Source of the DNA: Streptomyces griseoaurantiacus | GTDB taxonomy: Bacteria; Actinomycetota; Actinomycetes; Streptomycetales; Streptomycetaceae | Direction: 5' to 3' | Assembly: GCA_014656015.1 (NCBI GenBank) | Contig: BNBP01000034.1 | Location: 1-64,000, forward strand | DNA: 64,000 nucleotides | In this document: in pieces, positions 33,299-42,675 of the stretch | Layout: each line of letters begins with the position of its first letter | Position numbering within the stretch: position 1 is the first letter of the stretch | Notes under the pieces: generated by a model | What the model was told of the DNA's origin: nothing | The model's database searches: none | What the model saw: the letters and a program-made list of their open reading frames with translations, nothing else | Program-made: the position numbers and the translations under genes

Positions 33299-34510
33299 TC
33301 ACGCCCCGCCGAGCACCGCCGCGAGTCGGTCCACGCCCCACTCCAGGTCCTCCTCGGAGATCACCAGCGGCGGGGCGAGGCGGAGCGTGGAGCCGTGGGT
33401 TTCCTTGACCAGGACGCCCCGCCGGAGCAGCCGCTCCGAGAGCTCCCGCCCGGTGCCGTACGCCGGGTCCACGTCCACGCCCGCCCACAGCCCCCGTCCG
33501 CGCACCTCCGTGACCGGGCCCGGACCGGCCGCCGACGCCGACAGCCGCCGGTGCAGCACCTCGCCGAGCCGGGCCGCCCGCTCCTGGTACTCGCCCGTGC
33601 GCAGCATCGCCACCACCTCCAGGGCCACCGCGCAGGCCAGCGGATTGCCGCCGAAGGTCGAGCCGTGCTCGCCGGGCCGGAACACCCCGAGCACCTCCTC
33701 GTCGGCCACCACCGCCGAGACCGGCACGATCCCGCCGCCGAGCGCCTTGCCCAGCACATAGACGTCCGGCACCACGCCCTCGTGCTCACAGGCGAAGGTC
33801 CGTCCGGTGCGGCCGAGTCCCGACTGGATCTCGTCCGCCACGAACAGCACCCCCCGCTCCCGGGTCAGCTCCCGCACCCCGGCCAGATAGCCCGGCGGCG
33901 GCAGCCGCACCCCCGCCTCGCCCTGGATCGGCTCCAGCAGGACGGCCACGGTGTCCTCGGTGAGGGCGCCGCGCAGCGCGGCGAGGTCGCCGTAGGGGAC
34001 GACGTCGAAGCCCGGCGTGTAGGGGCCGAAGTCCGCGCGGGCCTCCGGGTCGGTGGAGAAGCTGATCACCGTCGTCGTACGGCCGTGGAAATTGCCCTCC
34101 GCGACGACGATCCGGGCCCTCCCGGTGGGCACGCCCCTCACCCGGTAGCCCCACTTGCGGGCCGTCTTCACCGCCGTCTCGACGGCCTCCGCGCCGGTGT
34201 TCATCGGCAGCACCATCTCCTTGCCGCACAGTGCCGCGAGGCCGACACAGAAGGGGGCGAACCGGTCGTGGTGGAAGGCCCGGGAGGTCAGCGTCACCCG
34301 GTCGAGCTGGGCCCGGGCCGCGTCCAGCAGCCGCGGATGGCCGTGGCCGAAATTGAGTGCCGAGTAACCGGCGAGGAAGTCCAGGAAGCGGCGCCCCTCC
34401 ACGTCCGTCACCCAGGCGCCCTCGGCGCGCGCCACGACGACCGGGAGCGGGTGGTAGGTGTGCGCGCAGTGCGCCTCGGTCTCGGCGATCAGGTCGTCGG
34501 CGGTGCTCAC
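33299..34510 (-). CDS. rocD: Ornithine aminotransferase (403 aa)
   Basis: Class III PLP aminotransferase that converts ornithine and 2-oxoglutarate to glutamate semialdehyde and glutamate. Landmarks: LDFLAGYSALNFGHGHP, LPMNTGAEAVETAVKTARKW, the cofactor aspartate in FVADEIQSGLGRTG, the PLP lysine in YVLGKALGGG, and GEHGSTFGGNPLA. The length matches the family (about 400 aa). GTG 34510 (MSTADDLIAE) has AAAGGGG upstream. It ends nine bases from the convergent ATP-grasp gene. Confidence 0.93.
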   Translation of the reverse strand: MSTADDLIAETEAHCAHTYHPLPVVVARAEGAWVTDVEGRRFLDFLAGYSALNFGHGHPRLLDAARAQLDRVTLTSRAFHHDRFAPFCVGLAALCGKEMVLPMNTGAEAVETAVKTARKWGYRVRGVPTGRARIVVAEGNFHGRTTTVISFSTDPEARADFGPYTPGFDVVPYGDLAALRGALTEDTVAVLLEPIQGEAGVRLPPPGYLAGVRELTRERGVLFVADEIQSGLGRTGRTFACEHEGVVPDVYVLGKALGGGIVPVSAVVADEEVLGVFRPGEHGSTFGGNPLACAVALEVVAMLRTGEYQERAARLGEVLHRRLSASAAGPGPVTEVRGRGLWAGVDVDPAYGTGRELSERLLRRGVLVKETHGSTLRLAPPLVISEEDLEWGVDRLAAVLGGA

Positions 34511-34638
34511 GGGGGCGTCCCCTTTCCGTCGAGCGCCCTGCCGCCCGTCCCGTTTCCGCCCCCGCGGGAGAGCCGCCCTCCGCCCTCCATTCTCGCTCGC
34601 ATGGTGGACGCGCGCCCCGTCCGCCGCGTCGCTCCCGG

Positions 34639-34644
34639 TAGGCT
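34639..34644 (+). promoter_or_regulatory. Probable -10 box of glyA
   Basis: TAGGCT, about six bases before the start of the ZTP aptamer. This spacing fits transcription starting at the riboswitch. Confidence 0.45.
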
Positions 34645-34649
34645 GGCCG

Positions 34650-34750
34650 CGGGCCGTGACTGGCGCGCTGGGATGGGACCGACCATCGGGAAGCGGCCCC
34701 GAGTCCGCCTCGACGGGCTCGGAAGCGTGTGTGCCGTGCGCCTGGGCCGA
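34650..34750 (+). promoter_or_regulatory. ZTP (pfl) riboswitch upstream of glyA
   Basis: The two conserved halves of the ZTP/ZMP aptamer are present in order. First GGGCCGTGACTGGCG (34651-34665), followed by ACCATCGGGAAGCG (34682-34695). After a variable stem comes CGCCTGGGC (34739-34747), the hallmark 3-prime element. ZTP riboswitches turn on one-carbon/purine genes when 10-formyl-THF is short, and glyA is a known target class. The aptamer ends about 40 nt before the ATG, so control of translation or early termination is possible. The class was recognised from the sequence, not by a covariance search. Confidence 0.88.
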
Positions 34751-34789
34751 ACCGTGACCGCTGAACGCCACGCAGCCCCGGAGGCCGAG

Positions 34790-36241
34790 ATGTCAGAGCA
34801 GCCGCACCTGTCCACCGAGTCCACCGCCTTCCGCGGCGCCCTCGACGTGATCCGCGCCGTGGAGCCCCGCATCGCCGACGCCATCGGCCAGGAGGTCGCC
34901 GACCAGCGCGAGATGCTCAAGCTGATCGCCTCCGAGAACTACGCCTCCCCGGCCACCCTGCTCGCCATGGGCAACTGGTTCAGCGACAAGTACGCCGAGG
35001 GCACGGTCGGCCGCCGCTTCTACGCCGGCTGCCGCAACGTCGACACCGTCGAGTCGCTCGCCGCCGAGCACGCCCGCGAGCTGTTCGGCGCCCGGCACGC
35101 CTACGTCCAGCCGCACTCCGGCATCGACGCCAACCTCGTCGCCTTCTGGGCGGTCCTCGCCGACCGCGTCGAGGCCCCGTTCCTGCGGAAGACCGGCGTC
35201 CGCCAGATCAACGACCTCTCCGAGGCCGACTGGGCCGAGCTGCGCCAGGCCTTCGGCAACCAGCGCATGCTCGGCATGTCCCTGGACGCCGGCGGTCACC
35301 TCACCCACGGCTTCCGCCCGAACATCTCCGGCAAGATGTTCGACCAGCGCTCCTACGGCACCGACCCGGCCACCGGCCTCATCGACTACGAGGCCCTGCG
35401 CGCCCAGGCCCGCGAGTTCAAGCCGCTGATCATCGTCGCGGGCTACTCGGCGTACCCGCGCCTGGTGAACTTCCGGATCATGCGGGAGATCGCCGACGAG
35501 GTCGGCGCCACGCTCATGGTCGACATGGCGCACTTCGCCGGCCTGGTCGCGGGCAAGGTCCTCACCGGCGACTTCGACCCGGTGCCGCACGCCCAGATCG
35601 TCACCACGACCACCCACAAGTCGCTGCGCGGCCCGCGCGGCGGCATGGTCCTGTGCGACGACTCCCTCAAGGACCAGGTCGACCGCGGCTGCCCGATGGT
35701 GCTCGGCGGCCCGCTCCCGCACGTCATGGCCGCCAAGGCGGTCGCCCTCGCCGAGGCCCGGCAGCCCTCCTTCCAGGACTACGCGCGCCGGATCGTCGAC
35801 AACGCCCGCGCCCTCGCCGAGGGCCTGACCCGGCGCGGCGCCACGCTGGTCACCGGCGGCACCGACAACCACCTCAACCTCATCGACGTCGCCTCCTCCT
35901 ACGGCCTCACCGGCCGCCAGGCGGAGCAGGCGCTGCTCGACTCGGGCATCGTCACCAACCGCAACGCGATCCCCGCCGACCCGAACGGCGCCTGGTACAC
36001 CTCCGGCATCCGCATCGGCACGCCCGCGCTGACCACGCGCGGCCTCGGCACCGCCGAGATGGACGAGATCGCCGCGCTCATCGACCGCGTCCTGACGGCC
36101 ACCGAGCCGGGCACCACGTCCAAGGGCGCCCCCTCCAAGGCCCAGCACGTCCTGGACGCGAAGGTCTCAGAGGAGATCGCCCAGCGCGCCACGGACCTGG
36201 TGGCGGGCTTCCCGCTCTACCCGGAGATCGACCTGGGCTAG
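34790..36241 (+). CDS. glyA: Serine hydroxymethyltransferase (483 aa)
   Basis: PLP enzyme that converts serine plus THF to glycine plus 5,10-methylene-THF. LKLIASENYASPATLLAMG, YVQPHSGIDANLVAFWAVL, the MVDMAHFAGLVAGK aspartate/histidine loop and the PLP lysine in TTTTHKSLRGPRGG are all present. At 483 aa it is longer than the usual 420-aa bacterial SHMT, with an insertion near residues 130-180, as in other streptomycete GlyA. ATG 34790 has CGGAGG upstream. Controlled by the ZTP riboswitch, and so tied to the same one-carbon pool as folD, purN and purH. Confidence 0.96.
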   Translation: MSEQPHLSTESTAFRGALDVIRAVEPRIADAIGQEVADQREMLKLIASENYASPATLLAMGNWFSDKYAEGTVGRRFYAGCRNVDTVESLAAEHARELFGARHAYVQPHSGIDANLVAFWAVLADRVEAPFLRKTGVRQINDLSEADWAELRQAFGNQRMLGMSLDAGGHLTHGFRPNISGKMFDQRSYGTDPATGLIDYEALRAQAREFKPLIIVAGYSAYPRLVNFRIMREIADEVGATLMVDMAHFAGLVAGKVLTGDFDPVPHAQIVTTTTHKSLRGPRGGMVLCDDSLKDQVDRGCPMVLGGPLPHVMAAKAVALAEARQPSFQDYARRIVDNARALAEGLTRRGATLVTGGTDNHLNLIDVASSYGLTGRQAEQALLDSGIVTNRNAIPADPNGAWYTSGIRIGTPALTTRGLGTAEMDEIAALIDRVLTATEPGTTSKGAPSKAQHVLDAKVSEEIAQRATDLVAGFPLYPEIDLG

Positions 36242-36258
36242 GGTTCTTCGCTCGGCTC

Positions 36259-36299
36259 GGGCCGGCCGGGGTGGCGCGGTGCGTCTCCCCGGCCGGCCC
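36259..36299 (+). terminator. Hairpin terminator after glyA
   Basis: GGGCCGGCCGGGG (36259-36271) pairs perfectly with 36287-36299 over a 15-nt loop. Confidence 0.75.
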
Positions 36300-36748
36300 G
36301 GTCGCATGTTCGGACCCCGTCGGCCGGGGGTGGCGCGCGGCACCGTGCGGGCACGGCTCGACCGGCCTCAGCCGAACGGGTCATTCGCGCTTCGGCCCGG
36401 AGGCGGGTCCGGCAGCCCTGGGGCCACCCGGTCGCCGCGCGCCGCGCCGAAGACCCGGCAGCGTCAAGAGGCCGATGTGCGGGCGCACTTGACGACCGTG
36501 CCGGAGGTCCCGGAACCGCGACCCCCCGCCCGGCACCGGGACCCGCTGTGCCGGCTCGTGGTCCCCTCGAACGCCGCTTTCCGACGGGTGAGCGACCGGG
36601 TTGTCGGCTTTCATGGCATCGTCCGGGCCGCCACGGCGATCGTGAGGGAGGAGCCCGTTGCGCCGCGGATCGTTCCGCCGGCGGAGCAGGAGGCCGGCGA
36701 CAGCACCGGACACGGCGGAGACCGGAACGATCCCGGAGGTGAGCGGAC
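36300..36748. other. 449-bp intergenic region before the ABC-transporter operon
   Basis: I see no gene with convincing start, codon use or family. GTCAAG (36464) and CTTGAC (36487) form a 6-bp inverted repeat spaced by 19 bp and could be part of an operator. The promoter of the osmolyte operon should lie in this stretch, but I could not place it. Confidence 0.45.
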
Positions 36749-37396
36749 GTGGACTTCTGGGACTTCCTGGGCAGCCGCCACGAGCAGCTGCTCGCCGACG
36801 CCCTCCAGCACGCCAGCGCCGTGTTCCAGTGCATGGTCGCCGCGACGCTGATCGGGGTGCTGATCGGGGTCGTCACCTACCGCAGCGAGTGGGCGGGGAA
36901 CCTGGCGACGCTGTCCACCTCGACCATCCTCACCATCCCGTCGCTGGCGATGATCGGTCTGCTCATCCCCGTCCTGGGCCTGGGCGTGCCGCCGACGGTG
37001 ACCGCGCTGACCCTGTACGGACTGCTGCCGATCGTGCGCAACTCCATCGTCGGCCTGCGGGGGGTGGATCCGGCGCTGGTGGACGCCGCCAAGGGCATCG
37101 GGATGTCACGTCCGGCGCGGCTGCTGCGGGTGGAACTGCCGCTGGCCTGGCCGCCGATCCTGACCGGCATCCGGGTCTCGACGCAGATGCTGATGGGCAT
37201 CGCGGCCATCGCCGCCTTCGCCTCCGGGCCGGGCCTCGGCAACGAGATCTTCCGCGGGATCGCCTCGCTGGGCAGCAAGAACGCGCTCAACCAGGTGCTC
37301 GCGGGCACGCTCGGCATCATCGTCCTGGCCCTGTTGTTCGACGCGGCGTACGTGCTGCTGGGGCGGCTGACCATCTCCAGGGGGATCCGTGCCTGA
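36749..37396 (+). CDS. OpuC/ProW-type ABC permease 1 (215 aa)
   Basis: An integral membrane subunit with about five to six helices. The EAA-like loop is GVDPALVDAAKGIGMSRPARL, followed by RVELPLAWPPILTGIRV, typical of quaternary-amine (glycine betaine/choline/carnitine) importers. GTG 36749 has GGAGG nine bases upstream. First gene of a permease-ATPase-permease-binding protein operon; it overlaps the ATPase gene by 8 bases. Confidence 0.92.
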   Translation: MDFWDFLGSRHEQLLADALQHASAVFQCMVAATLIGVLIGVVTYRSEWAGNLATLSTSTILTIPSLAMIGLLIPVLGLGVPPTVTALTLYGLLPIVRNSIVGLRGVDPALVDAAKGIGMSRPARLLRVELPLAWPPILTGIRVSTQMLMGIAAIAAFASGPGLGNEIFRGIASLGSKNALNQVLAGTLGIIVLALLFDAAYVLLGRLTISRGIRA

Positions 37397-38699
37397 GAGC
37401 GGTGGCGAGGAGAGGGCGGTCACCGGGCCGAGCGGGGCCGGTGGCGCGACCGGGAGCACCGGAACCGGCGGGACCACCGGTGCCACGATCGAGCTGGAGT
37501 CCCTCACCAAGCTCTACCCGGGCAACCCGCAGCCCGCCGTCGAGAACGTGTCGATGGAGATCAAGGCGGGCGAGACGGTCGTCTTCGTGGGCCCCTCGGG
37601 CTGCGGGAAGTCCACCACCCTCAAGATGATCAATCGGCTGATCGAGCCGAGCGGCGGCCGCATCCGCATCAACGGCGAGGACGTCACCGACATCGACCCG
37701 GTGAGGCTGCGCCGCAAGGTCGGCTACGCGATCCAGTCCTCGGGCCTCTTCCCGCACATGACCGTCGCACAGAACATCGCCCTCGTACCGAAGATGATCG
37801 GCTGGTCGAAGGCCCGCATCCGCGCGCGGGTGGAGGAGATGCTGGACCTCGTCGGTCTCGACGCCGGGGAGTTCCACGGCCGCTATCCGCGCCAGCTCTC
37901 CGGCGGCCAGCAGCAGCGGGTGGGCGTGGCACGCGCCCTGGCGGCCGATCCGCCCGTGCTGCTGATGGACGAACCGTTCGGCGCGGTCGACCCGATCACG
38001 CGCGACCACCTCCAGGACGAACTGATCCGCCTCCAGCGCGAGCTGCACAAGACGATCGTCTTCGTCACCCACGACTTCGACGAGGCCATCAAACTGGGCG
38101 ACCGGATCGCCGTCCTGCGCGAACGCTCCCACATCGCGCAGTTCGACACCCCCGAGGCCATCCTCACCAACCCGGCGGACGACTTCGTCTCCGGCTTCGT
38201 GGGCGCGGGGGCGGCGCTGAAGCGGCTCAACCTGACACGGGTCCGGGACGTGGCGATCACCGACTACCCGACGGTGACCGTGGAGGACCCGCTCCAGCAC
38301 ATCTTCGACCGGCTGCGGGAGTCGGGCACCAACGAGATCCTGCTCCTCGACCGGCGCGGCCGGCCCTACAAGTGGCTGCGGCGCGGCGACCTGATGCGGG
38401 CCAAGGGCTCGCTGGCACGGGCGGGCACGCTCGTCCACGACACGGTGACCCGGGACGCGACGCTGCGGGACGCGCTGGAGGCGGTGCTGACCGACAACGC
38501 GGGGCGGGTCGCGGTCACCGGGCGGCGCGGCGGGTACGAGGGCGTGGTCGACATGGAGACGCTGATGAACTCCGTGCAGGAGCTGCTGGAGGCCGACCGC
38601 CTCGACGCGCTGGAGCACCGGCACGACCTGGAGGAGTCCCGGGCCCCGCTGACGCACACCGAGCAGGAGGGCTTCGGCGAGGTCGGAGGCCGCGCGTGA
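37389..38699 (+). CDS. OpuCA/ProV-type ABC ATPase with CBS domains (436 aa)
   Basis: Walker A GPSGCGKST, signature LSGGQQQRVGVARAL, Walker B VLLMDEPFGAVD and the switch histidine in VFVTHDFDEA are all present. The C-terminal 120 residues hold a CBS pair (YPTVTVEDPLQHIFDRL ... EVLLDRRG-like strands), which in OpuA/OpuC senses ionic strength. The N-terminal 30 residues add a Gly/Thr-rich extension. It overlaps both permease genes. Function: energises osmoprotectant uptake. Confidence 0.94.
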   Translation: MPESGGEERAVTGPSGAGGATGSTGTGGTTGATIELESLTKLYPGNPQPAVENVSMEIKAGETVVFVGPSGCGKSTTLKMINRLIEPSGGRIRINGEDVTDIDPVRLRRKVGYAIQSSGLFPHMTVAQNIALVPKMIGWSKARIRARVEEMLDLVGLDAGEFHGRYPRQLSGGQQQRVGVARALAADPPVLLMDEPFGAVDPITRDHLQDELIRLQRELHKTIVFVTHDFDEAIKLGDRIAVLRERSHIAQFDTPEAILTNPADDFVSGFVGAGAALKRLNLTRVRDVAITDYPTVTVEDPLQHIFDRLRESGTNEILLLDRRGRPYKWLRRGDLMRAKGSLARAGTLVHDTVTRDATLRDALEAVLTDNAGRVAVTGRRGGYEGVVDMETLMNSVQELLEADRLDALEHRHDLEESRAPLTHTEQEGFGEVGGRA

Positions 38700-39562
38700 G
38701 CGGCACCGCCCGGCCCTCTCCCGGCCGCCGGCCCGAGGGGGAGCACGAGGCCGAGGGGCTCGCCTTCCGGGACGAGGACGACGGTGCCGGGGAGGCGCCC
38801 CCGCCTCCCCGGGCGGCGGCCGGGCCCCGGATCGGCTGGCGGAAGCTGACCTTCCTGCCCGCGGTACTGATCGCCGTCCTGCTCGCCACGTGGCTGTGGT
38901 ACCGACAGGCCGACCTGGACGCGCTCACGCGCAACGCCCTCGGCAACGGTCAGGTCTCCAAGGCCCTGTGGCAGCACATCCAGCTGACGGTGATCTCCAC
39001 CTTCTTCGTGCTGATCATCGCGATCCCGCTCGGCATCCTGCTCACGCGACGGGCGTTCCGGAAGGCCACCCCGTTCGCGATGGCCTTCGCCAACATGGGT
39101 CAGGCGACGCCGGCGATCGGCCTGCTGGCGCTGCTGGTCATCTGGCTGGGCATCGGCCGCCGGGCCGCCCTGATCGGCATCATCGCGTACGCCGTCCTGC
39201 CCGTGCTGTCCAACACCATCGCGGGTCTGAAGGCGAACGACCCGACGCTTCTGGAGGCGGCCCGCGGCATCGGCATGTCCCCGCTCGGCGTCCTCACCCG
39301 GGTGGAACTCCCCCTGGCCGTCCCCCTCATCCTGGCCGGCGTGCGCACGGCGCTCGTCCTGAACGTCGGTACGGCGACGCTGGCGACCTTCGGCGGGGGC
39401 GGCGGTCTGGGCGTCCTGATCACCACGGGCATCACCAGCCAGCGGATGCCCGTCCTGGTGCTGGGCTCGGTCCTCACCGTGGCGCTCGCGCTGCTGGTGG
39501 ACTGGCTGGCGTCGCTGGCGGAACTGCTGCTGCGCCCGAAGGGCCTCGAGGTGGACACATGA
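38696..39562 (+). CDS. OpuC/ProW-type ABC permease 2 (288 aa)
   Basis: After a 45-residue charged cytoplasmic start there are about six membrane helices. The EAA loop is NDPTLLEAARGIGMSPLGVL, followed by RVELPLAVPLILAGVRT. It pairs with permease 1 as a heterodimer, as OpuCB/OpuCD do. GTG 38696 overlaps the ATPase stop (GTGA), with GGTCGGAGG upstream. Confidence 0.93.
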   Translation: MSGTARPSPGRRPEGEHEAEGLAFRDEDDGAGEAPPPPRAAAGPRIGWRKLTFLPAVLIAVLLATWLWYRQADLDALTRNALGNGQVSKALWQHIQLTVISTFFVLIIAIPLGILLTRRAFRKATPFAMAFANMGQATPAIGLLALLVIWLGIGRRAALIGIIAYAVLPVLSNTIAGLKANDPTLLEAARGIGMSPLGVLTRVELPLAVPLILAGVRTALVLNVGTATLATFGGGGGLGVLITTGITSQRMPVLVLGSVLTVALALLVDWLASLAELLLRPKGLEVDT

Positions 39563-40542
39563 GACGACCGAGGCCGAGCGGACGTATGCGCGTGCTGCTG
39601 GCCGTGTCGCTCCTGACGGCCTGTGCCGGGTGCGGCCTGACCAGCGGCTCCCCGATGGTCGACGACGTCGGACCCGGCACGATCGGCAGGGGGAGACCCC
39701 TGGACGGGGCCGCTCTGACGGTCACCTCCAAGGAGTTCACCGAGCAGCTGGTCCTCGGCGCGATCATGGGCATCGCCTTCCAGGCGGCCGGCGCGGAGGT
39801 GCTCGACCGCACGGGCATCCAGGGCTCCGTGGGCACCCGCGCGGCGGTGGAGAACGGTGACGCCGACGCCACGTACGAGTACACGGGCACCGCCTGGATC
39901 ACCTACCTCGGCAACAGCAAACCGATCCCGGACCCGGAGCAGCAGTGGGAGGCGGTGAGGAAGGCCGACGCGAAGAAGGGCCTGACGTGGCTGCCGCCGG
40001 CCCGCCTGAACAACACGTACGCCCTGGCGATGAACCGCTCGAACTACGAGAAGTACCGCACGAGAACCCTCTCGCAGGTCGCCGCCCTGTCGAAGTCGGA
40101 CCCCGGCGCGGTGACACTCTGCGTGGAGGGCGAGTTCGCCAACCGCGCGGACGGCCTGCCGGGCCTGGAGAAGGCGTACGGCATGTCGCTGCCCGCCGGG
40201 AACATCACCCAGATGGACACCGGCATCATCTACACCCAGACCGCGAAGGGCGCCTGCACCTACGGCGAGGTGTACACCACCGACGGCCGGATCACGTCCA
40301 TGCACCTCGTGGTGATGGAGGACGACAAGAAGTTCTTCCCGAACTACAACGCGGCGCCCATGGTCCGCACGGCCACCCTGAAGAAGTGGCCGGCGATCGC
40401 GTCGGTCCTCGACCCGGTCACCAGGGCGCTGACCAACGACGTGGCCCGGGCCCTCAACGCCAAGGTCGACGTGGACGGCGAGGACCCGCACCAGGTGGCC
40501 CTGGACTGGATGAAGGAGAAGGGCTTCGTGACGCAGGGCTGA
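39559..40542 (+). CDS. Quaternary-amine-binding lipoprotein (OpuCC/ProX-like, 327 aa)
   Basis: The lipoprotein signal peptide has two candidate cysteines, in LLTACAGCGL. The mature domain (about 45-327) is an OpuAC-type solute-binding protein: VTSKEFTEQLVLGAIMG, GTRAAVENGDADATYEYTG and LPAGNITQMDTGIIYTQ. It binds glycine betaine, choline or similar and delivers it to the permeases. ATG 39559 overlaps the permease stop (ATGA). The exact ligand cannot be read from the sequence. Confidence 0.92.
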   Translation: MRRPRPSGRMRVLLAVSLLTACAGCGLTSGSPMVDDVGPGTIGRGRPLDGAALTVTSKEFTEQLVLGAIMGIAFQAAGAEVLDRTGIQGSVGTRAAVENGDADATYEYTGTAWITYLGNSKPIPDPEQQWEAVRKADAKKGLTWLPPARLNNTYALAMNRSNYEKYRTRTLSQVAALSKSDPGAVTLCVEGEFANRADGLPGLEKAYGMSLPAGNITQMDTGIIYTQTAKGACTYGEVYTTDGRITSMHLVVMEDDKKFFPNYNAAPMVRTATLKKWPAIASVLDPVTRALTNDVARALNAKVDVDGEDPHQVALDWMKEKGFVTQG

Positions 40543-40574
40543 GGGCCGTCCCGTCCCACCCCCGGCCGGGCCCA

Positions 40575-40613
40575 GGGCCTTTCGTTCGCCGGGACGATCC
40601 GGACGAGAGGCCC
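40575..40613. terminator. Terminator after the ABC operon
   Basis: An 11-bp stem with one G-U pair, 40575-40585 against 40603-40613, with an inner CCGG-rich loop. It overlaps the stop of the convergent gene. Confidence 0.6.
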
Positions 40614-41275
40614 TAGAGGTCGATCAGCTCCTGCCGCGGCTCCCGCGCGACCGGCTCCGCGTCCCGCCGCGCGGACCACCGCCGCAGCCCCCAGGCGCCC
40701 CCGCCCCCGAGTGCCACGCCGGCCAGCGCCCCCCAGAGCGCCCAGCGTGCCCGCAGTCCCGCGCCGGACTCCCCGGGCCGCTCGGCGGGACCGAACATGC
40801 CCGCCTTCTCCAGCCGGTCGTAGACCTTCCGGGCCCCGCGGTGCCACCGCACGTCGTCGTCCGCGACGTCCGGCGCGGGATCGCTGCGGATCCACGGCGT
40901 GCCGTCCTCCGCGAGGAACACCTGGTCCTGCCGCTCGATGGCGACGTCGCCCCCCGGCGCCCGCTCCGTGTACGGCCACCCCCCGATCCCGGTCAGCCCC
41001 CACACCACGGTCGCCCGCGCCCGCGGGTACCGCCCCTCCCGCCACTCGGGAGGCACCGCCTCGCTCTCCGTCTCGTCCGGCCGGAACAGGTCCCACAGCC
41101 GGGCGAACCCGGTGTCCCCCGAGCGCACCGTCCTCGTCCGCGCGCTGTCGCCCGGGATGACGATGGCCAGGTCCGGCACGTCCTTGGCCACCGCCCCCGC
41201 CCCGGGCGCGCCCACCCCGAGGAACGCCCCTGTCATCACGAGACCCGCCGTCACCACGGCCGTACGACGTATCAC
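40613..41275 (-). CDS. Secreted membrane-anchored protein (220 aa)
   Basis: The signal peptide VIRRTAVVTAGLVMTGAFLG ... GAGA/VA is followed by an extracellular region of about 145 residues (YPRARATVVWGLTGIGGWPY; QDQVFLAEDGTPWIRSDP). One C-terminal membrane helix (ALWGALAGVALGGGGAWGL) and a basic tail follow. I do not recognise the domain. GTG 41275 has GGAAGGGG upstream. It is convergent with the ABC operon and divergent from trpS. Confidence 0.8.
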   Translation of the reverse strand: MIRRTAVVTAGLVMTGAFLGVGAPGAGAVAKDVPDLAIVIPGDSARTRTVRSGDTGFARLWDLFRPDETESEAVPPEWREGRYPRARATVVWGLTGIGGWPYTERAPGGDVAIERQDQVFLAEDGTPWIRSDPAPDVADDDVRWHRGARKVYDRLEKAGMFGPAERPGESGAGLRARWALWGALAGVALGGGGAWGLRRWSARRDAEPVAREPRQELIDL

Positions 41276-41449
41276 GCCGCAGCCCCTTCCCACACGATCC
41301 GTCCTGCCCTCGCCCGCATCCGCGCCGGACCCGGTCCCGCACCCTGCCACCAGGGCATCGTCCCTTGTTACACCCCGAAGACCCGTTCGGGCAGCTCCTC
41401 TTCCCGTCGCGTACCGGAGCGGGTCCGCGGACCTGAGAGAATGGTGGGC

Positions 41450-42463
41450 ATGGCGATCGACCGACCCCGCGTGCTCTCCGGAATCCAGCCCACCGCAGGC
41501 TCGTTCCACCTCGGAAACTACCTCGGCGCCGTCCGCCAATGGGTGGCTCTCCAGGAGACGCACGACGCGTTCTACATGGTCGTCGACCTGCACGCGATCA
41601 CCGTGCAGCAGGATCCGGCCGAACTGCGCGCCAACACCCGGCTGGCCGCCGCCCAGCTCCTCGCCGCCGGTCTCGACCCGGAGCGCTGCACGCTGTTCGT
41701 GCAGAGCCACGTGCCCGAGCACGCCCAGCTCGCCTGGGTCATGAACTGCCTCACCGGCTACGGCGAGGCCCAGCGCATGACCCAGTTCAAGGACAAGTCC
41801 GCCAAGCAGGGCGCCGACCGCACCACCGTCGGCCTGTTCACGTACCCGATCCTCCAGGTCGCCGACATCCTGCTGTACCAGGCGCACGAGGTGCCGGTCG
41901 GCGAGGACCAGCGCCAGCACATCGAGCTGACCCGCGACCTCGCCGAGCGCTTCAACGGCCGCTTCGGCGAGACCTTCACCGTCCCGAAGGCGTACATCCT
42001 CAAGGAGACGGCGAAGATCTTCGACCTGCAGGACCCGGCGATCAAGATGAGCAAGTCGGCCTCCACGCCGAAGGGCCTCATCAACCTGCTCGACGAGCCG
42101 AAGGCCACCGCGAAGAAGGTCAAGAGCGCGGTCACCGACACCGACACCGTCATCCGGTACGACGCCGAGGCCAAGCCGGGCGTCAGCAACCTGCTGACCA
42201 TCTACTCCACGCTCACCGGCGAGGGCATCCTCGCGCTGGAGCAGCGCTACGAGGGCAAGGGCTACGGCGCGCTCAAGACCGACCTCGCCGAGGTCATGGT
42301 CGACTTCGTGACGCCGTTCCGGGAGCGCACCCAGGCCTACCTGGCCGACCCCGAGACGCTGGACAAGATCCTCGCCAAGGGTGCCGAGAAGGCCCGCCTC
42401 GTCGCCGCCGAGACGCTCGCGCAGACCTACGACCGGGTCGGTTTCCTGCCCGGCCGCCGCTGA
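41450..42463 (+). CDS. trpS: Tryptophanyl-tRNA synthetase (337 aa)
   Basis: Class I synthetase charging tRNA-Trp. The HIGH-type motif is in QPTAGSFHLGNYLGAVR and the KMSKS motif in IKMSKSAST. The length is typical (about 335 aa). ATG 41450 (MAIDRPRVLSG) is preferred. GAGAAT eight bases upstream looks like a -10 element, so the mRNA may be leaderless. No T-box element is visible upstream. I recall that streptomycetes often carry a second trpS elsewhere. Confidence 0.96.
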   Translation: MAIDRPRVLSGIQPTAGSFHLGNYLGAVRQWVALQETHDAFYMVVDLHAITVQQDPAELRANTRLAAAQLLAAGLDPERCTLFVQSHVPEHAQLAWVMNCLTGYGEAQRMTQFKDKSAKQGADRTTVGLFTYPILQVADILLYQAHEVPVGEDQRQHIELTRDLAERFNGRFGETFTVPKAYILKETAKIFDLQDPAIKMSKSASTPKGLINLLDEPKATAKKVKSAVTDTDTVIRYDAEAKPGVSNLLTIYSTLTGEGILALEQRYEGKGYGALKTDLAEVMVDFVTPFRERTQAYLADPETLDKILAKGAEKARLVAAETLAQTYDRVGFLPGRR

Positions 42464-42476
42464 ACCCCACCCCCCA

Positions 42477-42510
42477 CCCTCCGGTCCCGTCCCGCACGGC
42501 GACCGGAGGG
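42477..42510 (+). terminator. Hairpin terminator after trpS
   Basis: CCCTCCGGTC (42477-42486) pairs perfectly with 42501-42510 over a 14-nt loop. Confidence 0.7.
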
Positions 42511-42675
42511 CCACCGCACGGCACCGTGTACCACCGGGCAGAGCGCTGCACATCACTCCCGCTGCGCCTGCCCGGGGCCGAGCCGTGGCCGTACAGTCGA
42601 TAGCCGGGCGGCACACAGCCGGCCGGCGAGCCCGCCCCGAAGTCAGACGCCCGACCCGACGACGAAGGAGACGAC

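Noticed and set aside
36279..36851. A 190-codon plus-strand frame before the ABC operon
   Set aside because: No ribosome-binding site, no recognisable family, composition like random GC-rich DNA, and it runs into the permease gene in another frame.
41276..41449. T-box or tryptophan-responsive leader before trpS
   Set aside because: No specifier-stem or T-box consensus sequence is visible, and a -10 box lies directly before the ATG.
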